Positions 33,616-44,686 of a stretch of 64,000 nucleotides of DNA are shown here, one piece after another. Source of the stretch: Corallium rubrum (Eukaryota > Cnidaria > Anthozoa > Scleralcyonacea > Coralliidae); assembly GCA_964035015.1 (NCBI GenBank), contig OZ036012.1:932028-996027 (forward strand), read 5' to 3'. The notes below the pieces were generated by a model that was not told the origin of the DNA, ran no database searches, and worked only from the letters and a program-made list of their open reading frames with translations. A program made the translations under genes and the position numbers. Every line of letters begins with the position of its first letter. Positions within the stretch are counted from its first letter, which is position 1.

Positions 33616-34039
33616 TCAATTAACATTACCAGAAATTTGGGTCATTTGTGCCGCTGCTCTCGATCAGTGGCTATATTCTCCTAATACTAGAAATACATTA
33701 ATGCAAACCCCTCGTGTTCATTTTTTATTATTATTAATGCACTCTGCCTTCAATCCCAGGGAAGGGCTACTCTTTCAAACGCAGGATAGGGGTGTACCAC
33801 TGAACCCTTAAATTATGTTGTTTACTCTAGACAAAGGAATTGGCTTCACACAAAATGGCTAAAAATGGTACCCTGTTCCAAACTGAAAGAAAGGAGTAAA
33901 TGACTGCCAGCATATAAGAACAGACCTTGCACCAGATCAAAAGTGTTTTAATTATTACACCGGTACCCTGTTCCAAACTAAAAATGAAAACCATTCCCTT
34001 TCCAGTGGCATATCCCTGTATAGTCAATATATGTTAAGG
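33616..34039. other. Short dispersed duplication
   Basis: GGTACCCTGTTCCAAACT occurs at about 33,868 and 33,962. No gene is supported. Confidence 0.35.
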
Positions 34040-34580
34040 TCTTGCCAAGATCTTGCCAAGATTTAATATATAATTTTAATTTTATGATATTGCCAAAGTT
34101 TTACAAGGAGTCATAACATATACTATGATCTTGTCATTATATTGCAATGATCTTGCCAATTATTCTATCACACAGGATCTTGGCAAGATCTTGCCAAGAT
34201 CTTTATATGATCTTGCCAAGATCTTGCCAAGATTTATTATACAGTTTTAATATGATCATGCCAAGATCTTTCCATAATCTTGACAAGATCTTGCCAAGAT
34301 TTAATATATAATTTTAATATGATAATTCCAAGATCTTGCCAATGCCAAGATCTTGCCAAGATCTTGCCACGATCTTGCCAAGATCTTGCCAAGATCTTGC
34401 CAAGATCTTGCAAGATCCTGCAAGATCATGCCAAGATCTTGCAGGATTTTTGAAACATCTTGGCACGATCTTGCCAAGATCTTGCAAGATCCTGCAAGAT
34501 ACCATAACAAGATCTTGCAGGATTTTTGAAACATCTTGGCACGATCTTGCCAAGATCTTGCCAAGATCTCGCCAAGATTC
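34040..34580 (+). repeat. GATCTTGCCAA minisatellite
   Basis: Irregular 10-11 bp units (GATCTTGCCAA, GATCTTGCA) run the length, with a longer block containing GGATTTTTGAAACATCTTGG repeated near 34,442 and 34,520. RSWQDLGKI-type frames across it are artefacts. Confidence 0.9.
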
Positions 34581-35744
34581 TCGACCTGGGTGGGAGTCCG
34601 GTACCTCCCATTGTAGCATACCAGTACAAATTATATTGTCTTTTTGCACAAAATACAATATCTTGACAACCCAGTTGTATTGCTGTTTAATTGGCTTATA
34701 CCACAGCAAGTATGTGACGAAATTAGCAACCAGAATTTTTTCAGCTTTAGGTAAACAGTACCTCGAACAGTACTGGAGATAAATGCCCCACTCCCAGGCA
34801 TAAAAAGTTTGCAAATTATGCCTGACATTCCAGGGAGGAATAGCTAGGCATTACACCAATTGATGAATTTATAATAAATCATAATGCATACATCTAGAAA
34901 TATAAAGAGTATGCAAAACAATGTGCAGTACAGTGAATGTATGAAAATGTCAAATACTGTACATGATTGTACAGTACATGTATTGTTTAAATACGTTTTC
35001 TTTTGTTATTAATGAATAAATGTTTTAAAGAATATCTCCGTACCTTCGTACCATCTCTCAGTCACGAATTCAAGTTTTTCTCTTCGCTGTCTCTCTTTCT
35101 CTTGTGCTATTCTTTTTGCTGTGTTTTCTGGCATAATTTCTAGCCTCTCTCTTCGATGTTCCTCTCTCCGCAGTCCGATGCTTATACTGTAGTTCTCCTT
35201 GTATCTTGCTCTGGCCTAGTGCTGTTCGGCCTGTTCCCTTCGTTCGTTCGCGTGTTTCTTTCTCTTGTCTTTCCCTTGAATACGTCTCAACATTTCTAGC
35301 TAGCCTATAGACATTATTTCTTCTCCGAACTTTTGTAGTTTTGTACTCAAACTCGAACAAAAATGATGTTTTTGACATAAAAAACTACACTGAAACACGT
35401 ATACCCTTTTAACCACTATCACCCCACGGATCCCCAACATGGTCTCCGTTGATCATTACATATGAATGAATGAATGATTTATTAAAAACTATCACTTTGT
35501 AAATTCATGAGAATTTAAAAAACGTGATATTACAATGAGCGAGAATTTAAGCAGGGTAAGGAAAAGTTAAATCAAAAACTATTATGTACAAGTTATAAAA
35601 TATAAGACAAAATAAAAACTAAGGTAGATCCCAATTGCTAACGCATTTAGGGATAAAACTGTTTTTTTAAAGTTCAGTTCTACATTTATGTAGTGGGCAA
35701 GTGCGTACGTTTCTCAGACTCCCCTTTAGGGGAGCACGGTTGGC
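34581..35744. other. No supported gene
   Basis: A 102-codon minus-strand frame at 35,070-35,378 encodes a Lys/Arg/Glu-rich peptide from a CTCTCT-rich strand. I do not recognise it and do not call it a gene. Confidence 0.3.
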
Positions 35745-36139
35745 GTGTGCTGTTAGGGCGCTGCCTCTCACCAATAGTTAAGCCCGATTAGACGGAGTTA
35801 GTACTTGGATGGGTGACCGTCTGGGAACAACCCCGTTCTCGAGCTTGAAACACTCATGTGAGTAGAGTTTAGTTGGTCTCTCCTGTGCTCCGAGGGTTTT
35901 CCGCCGGGTTCTCCGGTTTTTCGCCGGGTTCTCCGGTTTTCCTCCCTCCGTAAAATCAACACCTAGGGCTTAGCTGGGATCCGTGGTCTGAACTGTGTCG
36001 TATGGCGGCTGCTTAAAGCGCCTTTGATATGCCTCGACACGGCCACATTGAAAAATCCTTAGAATTTGAATTTGTAACGCTAACGTAATGATTTGTATTT
36101 AGTCATTGTAAATAAAGAGAATTAGAATTAGAATTAGAC
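35745..36139 (+). mobile_element. 5S-rRNA-derived SINE, copy 2
   Basis: The head contains GTTAAGCCCGATTAGACGG then GTTAGTACTTGGATGGGTGA then CCGTCTGGGAAC, which aligns with the 3' half of 5S rRNA through box C. The body carries a small duplication (GGGTTCTCCGGTTTT twice), AAATCAACACCTAGGGC and GCGGCTGCTTAAAGCGCC. The 3' tail is (AATTAG)n. It is the better preserved of the two copies. Confidence 0.75.
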
Positions 36140-36413
36140 GGTACTTGTGGGATGAAGTATTAGGAAGGAGTTTTCTCAACTTGTTATCTGGGTGTTGATG
36201 AATGTTCGTATAAAGTGACAAACACTGATTTTCTCTTCGCTGGAACAATGTACGAAGGCTAGCGTTCTCCAGTGAGGTAGCATATGAGAACTGGGGAAAA
36301 GCGGTCTTTAGTGCACGTTTTTGTATGTGTTCAATTTGGTCAGAGAGAGATTGTGGAAGAGAGAAGTGCCATACGGATGAAGCATATTCCAAGACTGGGC
36401 GAATGAATGCACA

Positions 36414-36415
<2 letters not shown>
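36140..36415 (-). pseudogene. LINE RT C-terminal fragment
   Basis: The minus-strand peptide has EYASSVWHFSLPQSLSDQIE, then HIQKRALKTAFP and LRTLFQRRENQCLSLY, a conserved block downstream of the RT domain in CR1/L2-type LINEs. It is truncated at both ends, tail-to-tail with the 5S-SINE and abutting a (TA)n run upstream. Confidence 0.7.

Positions 36416-36418
<3 letters not shown>

Positions 36419-36467
<49 letters not shown>
36419..36467. repeat. (TA)n microsatellite
   Basis: A simple TA run. Confidence 0.95.
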
Positions 36468-36469
<2 letters not shown>

Positions 36470-36831
36470 AACAAGTGGATACTCCAAACCGCCAACATGG
36501 GTACAATCCCCGACCGGACTTACCGGTCGAAGGGGAATCATGGCGAGAAATGGTGGACATAGAGAGGCGGAGCTAAAGCCCTATTAAACTAGTACCTATG
36601 TCGTGCGATCGTCACAGTTCCGCGGTTCAGAAGAAAAGAGAACAACTAATTTATGCAATGTTGGATGAAATCTTCATTCGATGATCAGAAAATTGTAGCA
36701 ATCGAGGTACCAGGCGGGAATCGTAATCTTGTTATAAAAATTATTGCCCAGCAAATAATTCGTAACAAAGCCATAATAAAATCAAAAGTCGTAAGTAAGC
36801 ATGATAAAAAAATTTTTAATAAAGAACTAAC

Positions 36832-36860
36832 GTTTCGTCACTAACCAGCGACATCATCAG
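36832..36860 (-). ncRNA. Hammerhead-like motif, PLE 3' end
   Basis: The minus strand reads CTGATGA, then hairpin GTCGC(TGGTTA)GTGAC with one G-T pair, then GAAAC and a GTTAGT that can form a 2-bp stem III (AC/GT). The core invariants are present. Stem I is weak in the monomer. Hammerhead motifs in Penelope-like retroelements are established. Confidence 0.6.
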
Positions 36861-36983
36861 AGTGATAAATATTTACTAAAATGTCTCAGCTTTATACCTA
36901 CGCAATTACAAAAATAGATGTGATAGGAGAATAATAGATGAGGGAGACCTCAGAAGTGAAGAGTCACCCGCGAAGGTGAGACG

Positions 36984-37511
36984 TCAGAATAACATTAAAG
37001 GAAAGGATCTAATATTAGCATTAAGTGATGGATTTATTTTTGATATGAGTAAACTTTCTCGGAGAAGGACATTAAATTCTGAATTACCAGATGATAAAAT
37101 AGAAAAGTCATCAAACGAGATAGGATGACCAGTTTGACTCACGTGTGTGGAAATACTAGATAAGGTTGATTGAGAAACTTTGTTTTCGGCGTAAGGTGAA
37201 ATGCCCATATGCTCAGAAGCCCTAATGTGTAAATTTCGGCATGTTTCGCCAATATACAAGGAGTTACATCCTTGGCACGTAAATTTGTAAACCACATGAG
37301 ATCTTAATTGCATAGGAATCCGGTCCTTAAATCGAAAAAAGTTTGAGAGACGGCATGCAGGTCGAAATATAATTCGAAGGTTAATGTGCGGATAGGCTGA
37401 TGAAATTAATCTTCGAAGTTGTGTGCGGATTTGTAAGCCGTGATCACCAGTGAAAGGAAAAAGTATTTCCATAAAAATAGTATTTCCACACACGTGAGTC
37501 AAACTGGTCAT
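36984..37511 (-). pseudogene. Penelope-like GIY-YIG endonuclease domain
   Basis: A 175-codon frame. Residues near 70-100 contain HVVYKFTCQGCNSLYIGETC then RNLHIRASEHMG, giving the VVY (GIY-equivalent) and YIG motifs and the following Arg and His. The C-terminus has HPISFDDFSILSSG. GIY-YIG nuclease is the target-nicking domain of Penelope-like elements. The RT that should precede it is missing. The first codons come from the inverted arm, so the N-terminus is not native. Confidence 0.75.
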
Positions 37512-37652
37512 CCTATCTCGTTTGATGACTTTTCTATTTTATCATCTGGTATTTCAGAATTTAATGTCCTTCTCCGGGAAGGTTTACTCATATCAAAAAT
37601 AAATCCATCATTTAATGCTAATATTAGATCCTTTCCTTTAATGTTATTCTGA
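37440..37652 (+). pseudogene. Inverted duplicate of the endonuclease C-terminus
   Basis: The 70-codon frame repeats HVSQTGHPISFDDFSILSSG and the ending SFNANIRSFPLMLF of the minus-strand endonuclease, on the opposite strand. It is part of the fold-back arm and not a separate gene. Confidence 0.7.
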
Positions 37653-37775
37653 CTTCTCACCTTCGTGGGTGACTCTTCACTTCTGAGGTCTCCCTCATCT
37701 ATTATTCTCCTATCACGTCTATTTTTGTAATTGCGTAGGTATAAAGCTGAGACATTTTTGTAAATATTTATCACT

Positions 37776-37804
37776 CTGATGATGTCGCTGGTTAGTGACG
37801 AAAC
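37776..37804 (+). ncRNA. Hammerhead-like motif, mirror copy
   Basis: CTGATGA at 37,776-37,782, stem GTCGC/GTGAC, GAAAC at 37,800-37,804. Same sequence as the minus-strand motif at 36,832-36,860. Confidence 0.6.
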
Positions 37805-37919
37805 GTTAGTTCTTTATTAAATTTTTTTTTTATCATGCTTACTTACGACTTTTGATTCTATTATGGCTTTGTTACGAATTATTTGCTGGGCAATAATTTT
37901 TATAACAAGATCAGAAAAT

Positions 37920-38973
37920 ACTGAAGCTTTGAGATTGAAAACCGCAACAATGACAAATACAGGCTAGAAATGAAGAATATCATCGAAAAGACGGATGTTT
38001 ATAGTAGCCGAATCAGATCGAAACTTGTACGGAAATAGTATACCTCTGTTTGATTTTCGATAACGTGAGCAGCAAGGTTGGTACAATTTGCGTATTCGCC
38101 ATATTGGCTTATGTTAGACTTGTGCTCAAAATAGTATCTCAAAAACCGCAACGGATTTAATATCTGTGGCATATCGCTCACGATATTTATATCGCAGATG
38201 TGTTGCACTATACGATTCAGATTGAAACATTTGAAATAATTTAAAAATTGACACTGCTACGACGATTGTTTCACTCATCCTCTATGTAAGTCCTATTAAT
38301 CTTGCAGAACTTTTCTAGTCAAAATTTTTGTAAGTGGGCATGCATTACGCGCATGCGTGACCATTATTTTTCGCCATGATAATTATGTATTCTAGAATTT
38401 CTATTGCGTGTGATTCTACTGTATTCTAGTGTTTCTCATTATTCATGTCATTGAGTTCATTAGAGTTTGCCTAAATCGTGCATGTGTGTATATACAAACA
38501 ACATGTAAACGACGATAATGACTGTGAAATCAGGCAAGTTCAAACGCTTTTGGAAGTACTATGCTAGAGACAAATGAAGACCTTTATGTGCTCTCGAAGT
38601 AGACTGACTCATGCCGAATGCAACGCGAGTCGGGCACTTCGCATCGCCCGTAACGTTGTTGGTCAATTTTTCCAATTTCTAGAGCCTGTTTGCAAAGATT
38701 GCTATGGCTAACACTATGGATAGTGGCGCTTTCAGTGCAAAAATAAGACGAGCTAGGGAAGTACTTTTTCGTCGAGGTAAGCAAAGTTTTTTTAGTTATA
38801 ACTGTTCCTTAGTCCATGCTGAAGTCAAATGGAGTCGGGCAAAGAAGAAATATGTCACCGTTTAAGCAAAATTTGAATTATTATGTGCTCTCCTTATTAT
38901 TTACTGTTGAGAATCTCCATTATTATGGTCCTTAATACGCAAGCGCGCCACCATCTTGTCCCAAATTTCTGGT
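37920..38973. other. No supported gene
   Basis: Short unsupported frames only. It ends at CCCAAATTTCTGGTAAT, the flank shared with the minisatellite at 33,615. Confidence 0.35.
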
Positions 38974-39040
38974 AATGAAGAGTTATTTTTACTCTTATTA
39001 AATAGTTATTTTCACTCTTAGTAAAGAGTTATTTTCACTC
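38974..39040 (+). repeat. GAGTTATTTTCACTCTTA minisatellite, left part
   Basis: Three units. The array is interrupted twice by insertions and resumes at 39,588-39,610 and at 60,195-60,315. Confidence 0.8.
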
Positions 39041-39047
39041 TCAGTTA

Positions 39048-39204
39048 TCAATTATTGGACGAGTCGGAGCAAAATATCATGATTTGTCAGTGGCGAGCCA
39101 CTAGTTATTTGCCGATGCCGAAGGCAGAGGCAAATAACTAGTAGCGAGACACTGACAAATCATGATATTTTGCGATAGACGAGTTCAATAATTGATTTAT
39201 CATT
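39048..39204. mobile_element. Palindromic element in the minisatellite
   Basis: TATCATGATTTGTCAGTG, then CCACTAGTTATTTGCC, faces its reverse complement across a GC-rich loop, with TCAATTATTG/CAATAATTGA at the ends. The interruption of the array extends to about 39,587. Confidence 0.65.
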
Positions 39205-41235
39205 CATAAAATAGTTAAAAATTTGAAATGCCTGAAGTAAGATATCGCCACTCTTCTCTCTGTCTTCGGCATACTAAAATCTTCGTAAAACTTACTTTAT
39301 GTTGGCACGAGTCTTGCTTTTTATCGCACTAAAACTTCCTCTTCACTATTTCTTTTCTGAAGTACATTGTCGTTACAGTAAGGATGCTTCCAAATACTCT
39401 CGATTATTTCCTCGGATAGCTGAAGAACTAGCCGCCATGTTTACGAAAATTATTTGCCATCAGCAGTGTTACCGCTAGTGCGCATGCTCATAAAATTTTT
39501 TGCAGCAGAAAATTATTTGCACTCAGTTATTTGCAGGTAAATTAACGAATCAGAATGCCGGATAGAAACGAAATGAATGATAATAAACAGTTATTTTTAC
39601 TATTATTAAACAGGGGCGGATCTAGGAACTTTGATATCTTAGTCAACTTACATTCCTAGGGGGGTCCGGGGGCATGCCCCCCCCGGAATTTTTTGAAATT
39701 TGGATCTCTGAAATGGCATTTCTTGCATTCTGACAGCACTTTTGAGCAAAATTTTAAATGTTTTAAAACATGTTTTTAATGGGACATTTTCTCATTTTTA
39801 AATTTGTCCAAATTGGACTTTGATATTTTCTTGTTGTCTTATAACCTTTGTGACAGTTTGCAAGTGCCTATGACTAAGTTTTTCCAGGAATGGGGGTGGG
39901 GAAACCCATTAAAGAGTGGAGAGATATGTGGGCAAATTCTTTTATAAAAAAGTTGTCTGTTTCACTCATATAAGTTCATCAGCATGCCAAGGAAACATCA
40001 GCCACATTGTTGCAGTCAGTGAATCCGACATGGACGGCGCTACCAACACACAAGTGAAGGTCTAACAGAATTTATTGTTCTGTTTAACCCAGAGCAAGGG
40101 GTTTGAAATCAGAGATTTCCTTCTCTTAGGTGGCTGCCTTCCATGGCTGTTGAGCCCCACCTACCTAGAGCTGTCTGGTTTTCAGACACCTGATACTCAC
40201 CTTTTACACGCCTCAACCCAAGCAGACAATGTCTGGTTAAGAGTCAGAAGAAGCTTTTGTTAATGACCATAATAGGACATTTTATCGACATAGAGGAGCT
40301 CAACTCTCTACATCATCCTGGTCATTCTAACCCCCCATATAATACACCACTACCCATCCCCTACTAACCCATGTTACTATTAGCTGTCTGGTTTTCAGGC
40401 ACCAGCATCCAAACCCAAGTTCAATTCCTGTCCAGTGCAATTATCAGATTAAAATTTCATTTTAGCCTCATTTGAGAAGAATGCTTACTTGGAGGATTTT
40501 AACAATAATACATGGAAATTTGTAGGAACGTCAAGTAGATATTTATTGCTAACTTTCAATCTGTTTCCCCAGACCTTATTGCTTATATGTTTAAAATTTA
40601 TGTTGTTACTTATAATATGTTATATACTGACTCGTAATATGAAATGAGGACGAATGTATTATGTAAACTGTACTGTGGAAAGGCAATCTGACTCTGCATC
40701 ATGATTATGACATACTAGTGAGTATCTTGACTACTTAGTAGTGTTTATAGTACTACATAAAGCATAATAATAGCGTTGGTTATACCAGTGTGCTCAACGC
40801 AGATTATGCTAATATGGAACGGATATCAACAAAGGTTAGGGAAGTAACATGACAACAGACTAACATCGATATATTACTGAATGCATATTGATAAACTACT
40901 GTGCCTATAAGCTTACCTTAGAGCGACATATGGCTTGCTCTTGTCTGCCTTTATGTGCTGTGGTAAATAGGCCATCTTAGCACCGATATCTCGGTATATA
41001 AATGTCTTCCCAATCTTGGGGAAATGCTCTCCCGCCGTCAGTACTCGACAAGCACTGATTCTCGCAGACAAATCACCATAACATACATTTGCCGCAAAAG
41101 GACATCATCGTTGCTTTTTAAAGCAGACAACGCACGATCTAACAACTTGTAGAAGCCATGATCGAACTAATACGGAAGCCCTCGCAGACCGCATTTTGCA
41201 GGCTTCCCGTACGGCATACTTTCGGCAAAGCAATC

Positions 41236-41461
41236 AACCAATCAGATTCAACGATTCGCCTCGTTTTGGCCAATCACAATGGCTAAATCGGCCCAAATCC
41301 GGCAAAAATGTAAACCAGTCAGCGCTCGCGTTTTAGCTGTTTTGGACCAATGAGAATGACTAAATCGGCCTAAATCCTGCAAAAATCTAAACCAGTCAGC
41401 GCTCGCGTTTTGGCTGTTTTGGACCAATGAGAATAGCTAAATCGGCCTAAATCCTGCAACA
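41236..41461 (+). repeat. 77-bp tandem repeat, about 3 units
   Basis: CCAGTCAGCGCTCGCGTTTT occurs at 41,315 and 41,392, with a diverged earlier unit. Each unit includes TGGACCAATGAGAAT and CTAAATCGGCCTAAATCC. It lies inside the hAT-like element. Confidence 0.8.
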
Positions 41462-41567
41462 CGTAACGTTACGTATTGTTACTTCACTTCTAAGCGTAAA
41501 TATAATATAAAATACAATTTTCGCTTAACAATTTTCACGTTAGTCATCTGACTTATTTGACTAACGC

Positions 41568-41703
41568 TGTAACATATTGGCATAAATTAGAATTGGGACC
41601 ATGTAATAGATGTGCATAAATTATATGATCACATGTAGAACCTAGGCTGGCACGTAAAGTGCCAGATACAACTAGCTATTCATGCTGTAGACATTAGTTG
41701 AAT
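41568..41703 (+). repeat. Gypsy 5' LTR, left part (136 bp)
   Basis: It starts TGTAACATATTGGC and matches 60,002-60,137 with about five differences. It is cut at GAAT by the Ngaro-type element. The missing 38 bp resume at 55,338. The preceding AACGC and the AACGT after the 3' LTR are a possible target duplication. Confidence 0.85.
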
Positions 41704-41746
41704 ACCAATTATCACATCGCGGTAATTAAGTTATGGGCGAGATCCG
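41704..41746 (-). repeat. Ngaro split direct repeat B2
   Basis: A 43-bp copy of the B repeat (ACCAATTATCACATCGCGG at its start on the plus strand), at the 3' end of the Ngaro-type element. Confidence 0.8.
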
Positions 41747-41832
41747 CGACTGTCGTGACAAGAGGTAAACAAAGAAAGTTAATGAGGGTGAAGAGTGCCA
41801 CCGCCACCAGGGGAGGGGGGTGGGCAAAACGC

Positions 41833-41923
41833 AACCCTCCAACGTCGTGCGAGGTAATGTGACAAAGAAGGCGTGACGAGTTAATTTATACCGCTCTGAG
41901 CTAATTAATTATTCAGTGAGAAT
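41833..41923 (-). repeat. Ngaro split direct repeat A2
   Basis: A 91-bp repeat, near-identical to 55,247-55,337 (AACCCTCCAACGTCGTGCG and so on, ending GAGAAT). Confidence 0.85.
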
Positions 41924-41944
41924 AGTAATATATCCTCACTGAAT

Positions 41945-41987
41945 ACCAATTATCACATCGCGGTAATTAAGTTATGGGCGAGATCCG
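41945..41987 (-). repeat. Ngaro split direct repeat B1
   Basis: The 43-bp partner of B2. With A1 at the far end, the order on the minus strand is A1-ORFs-B1-A2-B2, the signature of Ngaro-type elements. Confidence 0.85.
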
Positions 41988-42307
41988 TTCCTGTCCCTCC
42001 CCAACGGCACAAGACAGCAGACTCATGATCCCCTAAACCTGGGGCTCCCCAAACCTGTCTATCACTCAAATACCATCACTCAAACGCCATCATCCAAACT
42101 CCATCACTCAAGTCCCACCACAAAAATTCTGTCACTCAAACTACGCTTCACCTCGAGGGCGCATTACTATAAGACTCGTGTAAGATGTGATTATAGCATA
42201 TGCGTATCAAAACCACTACTCAATAAGGCGAGCCAACACAAATAATACATATCATGGGTCGTATTGTAAAGAATAAAGTTGATAATATAACATCAATACA
42301 AACACAA

Positions 42308-42764
42308 TCAAACGTCAATACGCTGCAAATTATCCGGGTTGGTGACGCGTAAGCGAGTCTGAAGGCCAGGCAAGGAGAGTTTGGATGCCAAATTCTCAAA
42401 CAGAGAGAGCACTTCTGGTGTATCTGAAATACGTGAGTAGTGGTCGGCCATAGACGTGCTGCGCCAGCCAATGTACCTAGCCAGTTCATCCGGCGTGCAA
42501 CCCAATTGCTTCAGCGTGTTTGAGAGCCCCACGCGGAAACTGTGCGGCGTCTCTCCCCCGTCAATGCCCGCGTCGCGCAAGTATTTGCGCAGCCGGTTAT
42601 TGACCGCGGAGGCAATGAAAGGCCGGTCGGTAATAGTCATTCGACAGCGCGAAGACCTAAAGAAGTAACCAGACGTGAGCGTAATTCCAAGATCACTGCA
42701 GGCCGCGATGTAGTAGTTAAGCCAGAGCACGGGGCAGACGTCCTTGTGGGGTACAGGAACCAAA
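42308..42764 (-). pseudogene. Ngaro tyrosine recombinase, C-terminal part
   Basis: This is the integrase of the Ngaro/DIRS-type element. The native part begins LVPVPHKDVCPVLWLNYY and carries the catalytic C-terminal motifs: GETPHSFRVGLSNTL (box II HxxR), GWRSTSMADHYSRI with the nucleophilic Tyr in DHYSR. The N-terminal half, with the first catalytic Arg, is at 47,632-48,417. The two halves are separated by the CR1 LINE. The first residues of the open frame (up to 42,808) come from LINE 3'UTR and are not native. The end lies about 300 bp before repeat B1. Confidence 0.8.
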
Positions 42765-42915
42765 GATAGATAGATAGAAACTTTATTTAAACACGTTGAC
42801 CCCGTCAACCGAAGCTGATTTCCACGAGGGGCGTGTGCAAAAGATATTTACATATAAAGGAAAAAGACAAAAAACTAAGAAACTATTTACAAAATTAGAT
42901 ATAACATGTAGTACT

Positions 42916-42990
42916 GTAGCCTGCGTGCAGTCTCCACTCGTCTCCGGAAGATTTTTCTTCCGGAAACGAGCAGAGTCTGCACGCAGGCTA
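42916..42990. mobile_element. 75-bp MITE in the LINE 3'UTR
   Basis: The ends TAGCCTGCGTGCAG and CTGCACGCAGGCTA are perfect inverted repeats, with a longer hairpin inside. The 8-bp duplication GTAGTACT lies at 42,908-42,915 and 42,991-42,998. The ends match the 3.5 kb transposon at 19,377-22,844, so it is probably mobilised by the same family. Confidence 0.85.
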
Positions 42991-43075
42991 GTAGTACTGA
43001 ATTTAACATAACCAACTAGAAAGTAATCAAACTAAAAGTATTTACAGGAAAATCTATATACACTTAATTCAACTT

Positions 43076-44686
43076 TCAAATGTCAATGCAAGCAGCGATT
43101 TTCTTTTGAAAGGAAGTGAGGGATGTACTTCCCCTAATTTCTTTTGGAATGGAGTTCCAAAGGAATGCTCCATCATACATAAAACTTTTTTTCATGTTGT
43201 TAGTACGCGGTTTTGGTAAACAAAGTCTACTTGAAATATCCCGAAGGTTATAGTTTGTTATCTCATTTTTACAAGTGAAAAGGTTAGTGAGTGAAGTTGG
43301 ACCCATGTTATTTAATAGTTTATACATCATTTTCATCTTAGTCTTTTTCCTATCAGCTTTAAGTGGTTCCCAGCACAACTCACGTAAAGCAATAGAATGA
43401 TCTACGTCATTGCTCATATTCGTGATGATTCTAGCAGCTCTATTCTGACGTTTTTGCAGTCGTTTTGATTGCGTTTCACCAAACACATCCCATTCTTCAC
43501 AACAATAATTGAAATATGGGTATACAATTGCATTATACACAGAGAGAAGTGTTTGTTTATCAGCAAAATCTTTTAATCCCCGAAGAGCAGAAATTCCGGC
43601 TGTTATTTTTTTGCAAATATTATCAGTGTTGCTATTCCAAGATAAATGCCTGTCAATTATCACTCCTAGACTTTTGCACTCATGAATTTGTTTAATGGGT
43701 TCGTTGTCAATTTTAATGCTTAGGTGAGAATCTGAAATACTTTTTATCATTGGGTTTGAGCCAATTAATATAAATTCTGTCTTAGCTACATTCAAGCTAA
43801 GTTTATTGGCTATCAACCACTTTCTAAGGTTTTCCAAATCAGAGTTTACTGCAGCTTCAAGTTGAGTTATAGACTGACCCGTAGCTGTTAGATTTGTATC
43901 GTCAGCAAATAGTCGAGGTTTTGTTTTGTTTAGACAGTGGGGCAGATCATTAATATATAATAAAAAGAATAGTGGCCCTAAAATAGAGCCTTGAGGTACC
44001 CCACATCTAATCATTTTCTCTGACGAAATATAATTTTTAATTTGGCATTTTTGATTTCGATTGGTGAGATAAGATTTGAGTAAAGATAGAGCTTGTCCTT
44101 TTACTCCATAGAGCTCTAATTTTTTCAATAGAATTTGATGATCAACAGTGTCAAACGCTTTTTTTAAATCAATTAAAACTACCAGGTTAAACATTTTCCT
44201 GTCTAAATTTATATACCAGTCATTAGTACAGTCCAATAATGCTGTAGTTGTGGAGTGAAATTTTCGAAAGCCAAATTGACAATTACTTAGAATTCCAAAT
44301 TTAGTTAAGTAATTGTATAGTTGATCATATAGAATTCTCTCCATAATTTTGCTAATAACTGGTAGAACTGAAATTGGTCTGTAGTTTTCTGCCAGATTAC
44401 GTTGACCATTTTTAAAGAGAGGTATTACTCTAACCATTTTCCATTCATCAGGAAAAAGGGATAGAGCAATAGTCTGATTAAAAATATAAGTCAGTGAATC
44501 TGAAATAACAGATGCAGCTATCTTAATAATTTTACAAGAAATCTTATCAATGCCAGTGGATTTGTTGCTAGAAAGCCCATGCAGGAGATGGTAGACATTA
44601 CTGACGGTAGTAGCTAGGTTGAAATGCAGCAAATTCTGATTTGGTATTCTTAATGTAATTTTCAAACTCACAATTTGACATTTCAA
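43076..44686 (-). pseudogene. CR1 LINE ORF2: reverse transcriptase
   Basis: The frame of 536 codons covers RT and the C-terminal region. Visible blocks: SSNKSTGIDKIS, NYRPISVLPVISKIMERI, GFRKFHSTTTALLD, VLIDLKKAFDTVDH (first catalytic Asp), GVPQGSILGPLFFLLYIND, RLFADDTNLT with the catalytic FADD near residue 261, then KSLGVIIDRHLSW, PYFNYCCEEWD and AFLWNSIPKEIRGS. It copies LINE RNA at the nicked target. The first about 25 codons overlap the previous segment in another frame, a frameshift near 44,620. The catalytic residues are intact. Confidence 0.85.

Larger units (their letters stand above)
36694..37908 (-). mobile_element. Fold-back Penelope-like element with 11-bp target duplication
   Basis: GATCAGAAAAT flanks both ends (36,683-36,693 and 37,909-37,919). 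The left arm (to about 37,135) and right arm (from about 37,500) are reverse complements of about 405 bp, containing the endonuclease C-terminus, the 3'UTR and a hammerhead-like motif. The reverse transcriptase is absent. A 5'-truncated copy with an inverted tail is a recognised Penelope-like product. Confidence 0.75.

Noticed and set aside
35070..35378. 102-codon Lys/Arg/Glu-rich minus-strand frame
   Set aside because: The composition reflects a CTCTCT-rich strand; there is no domain or splice evidence.
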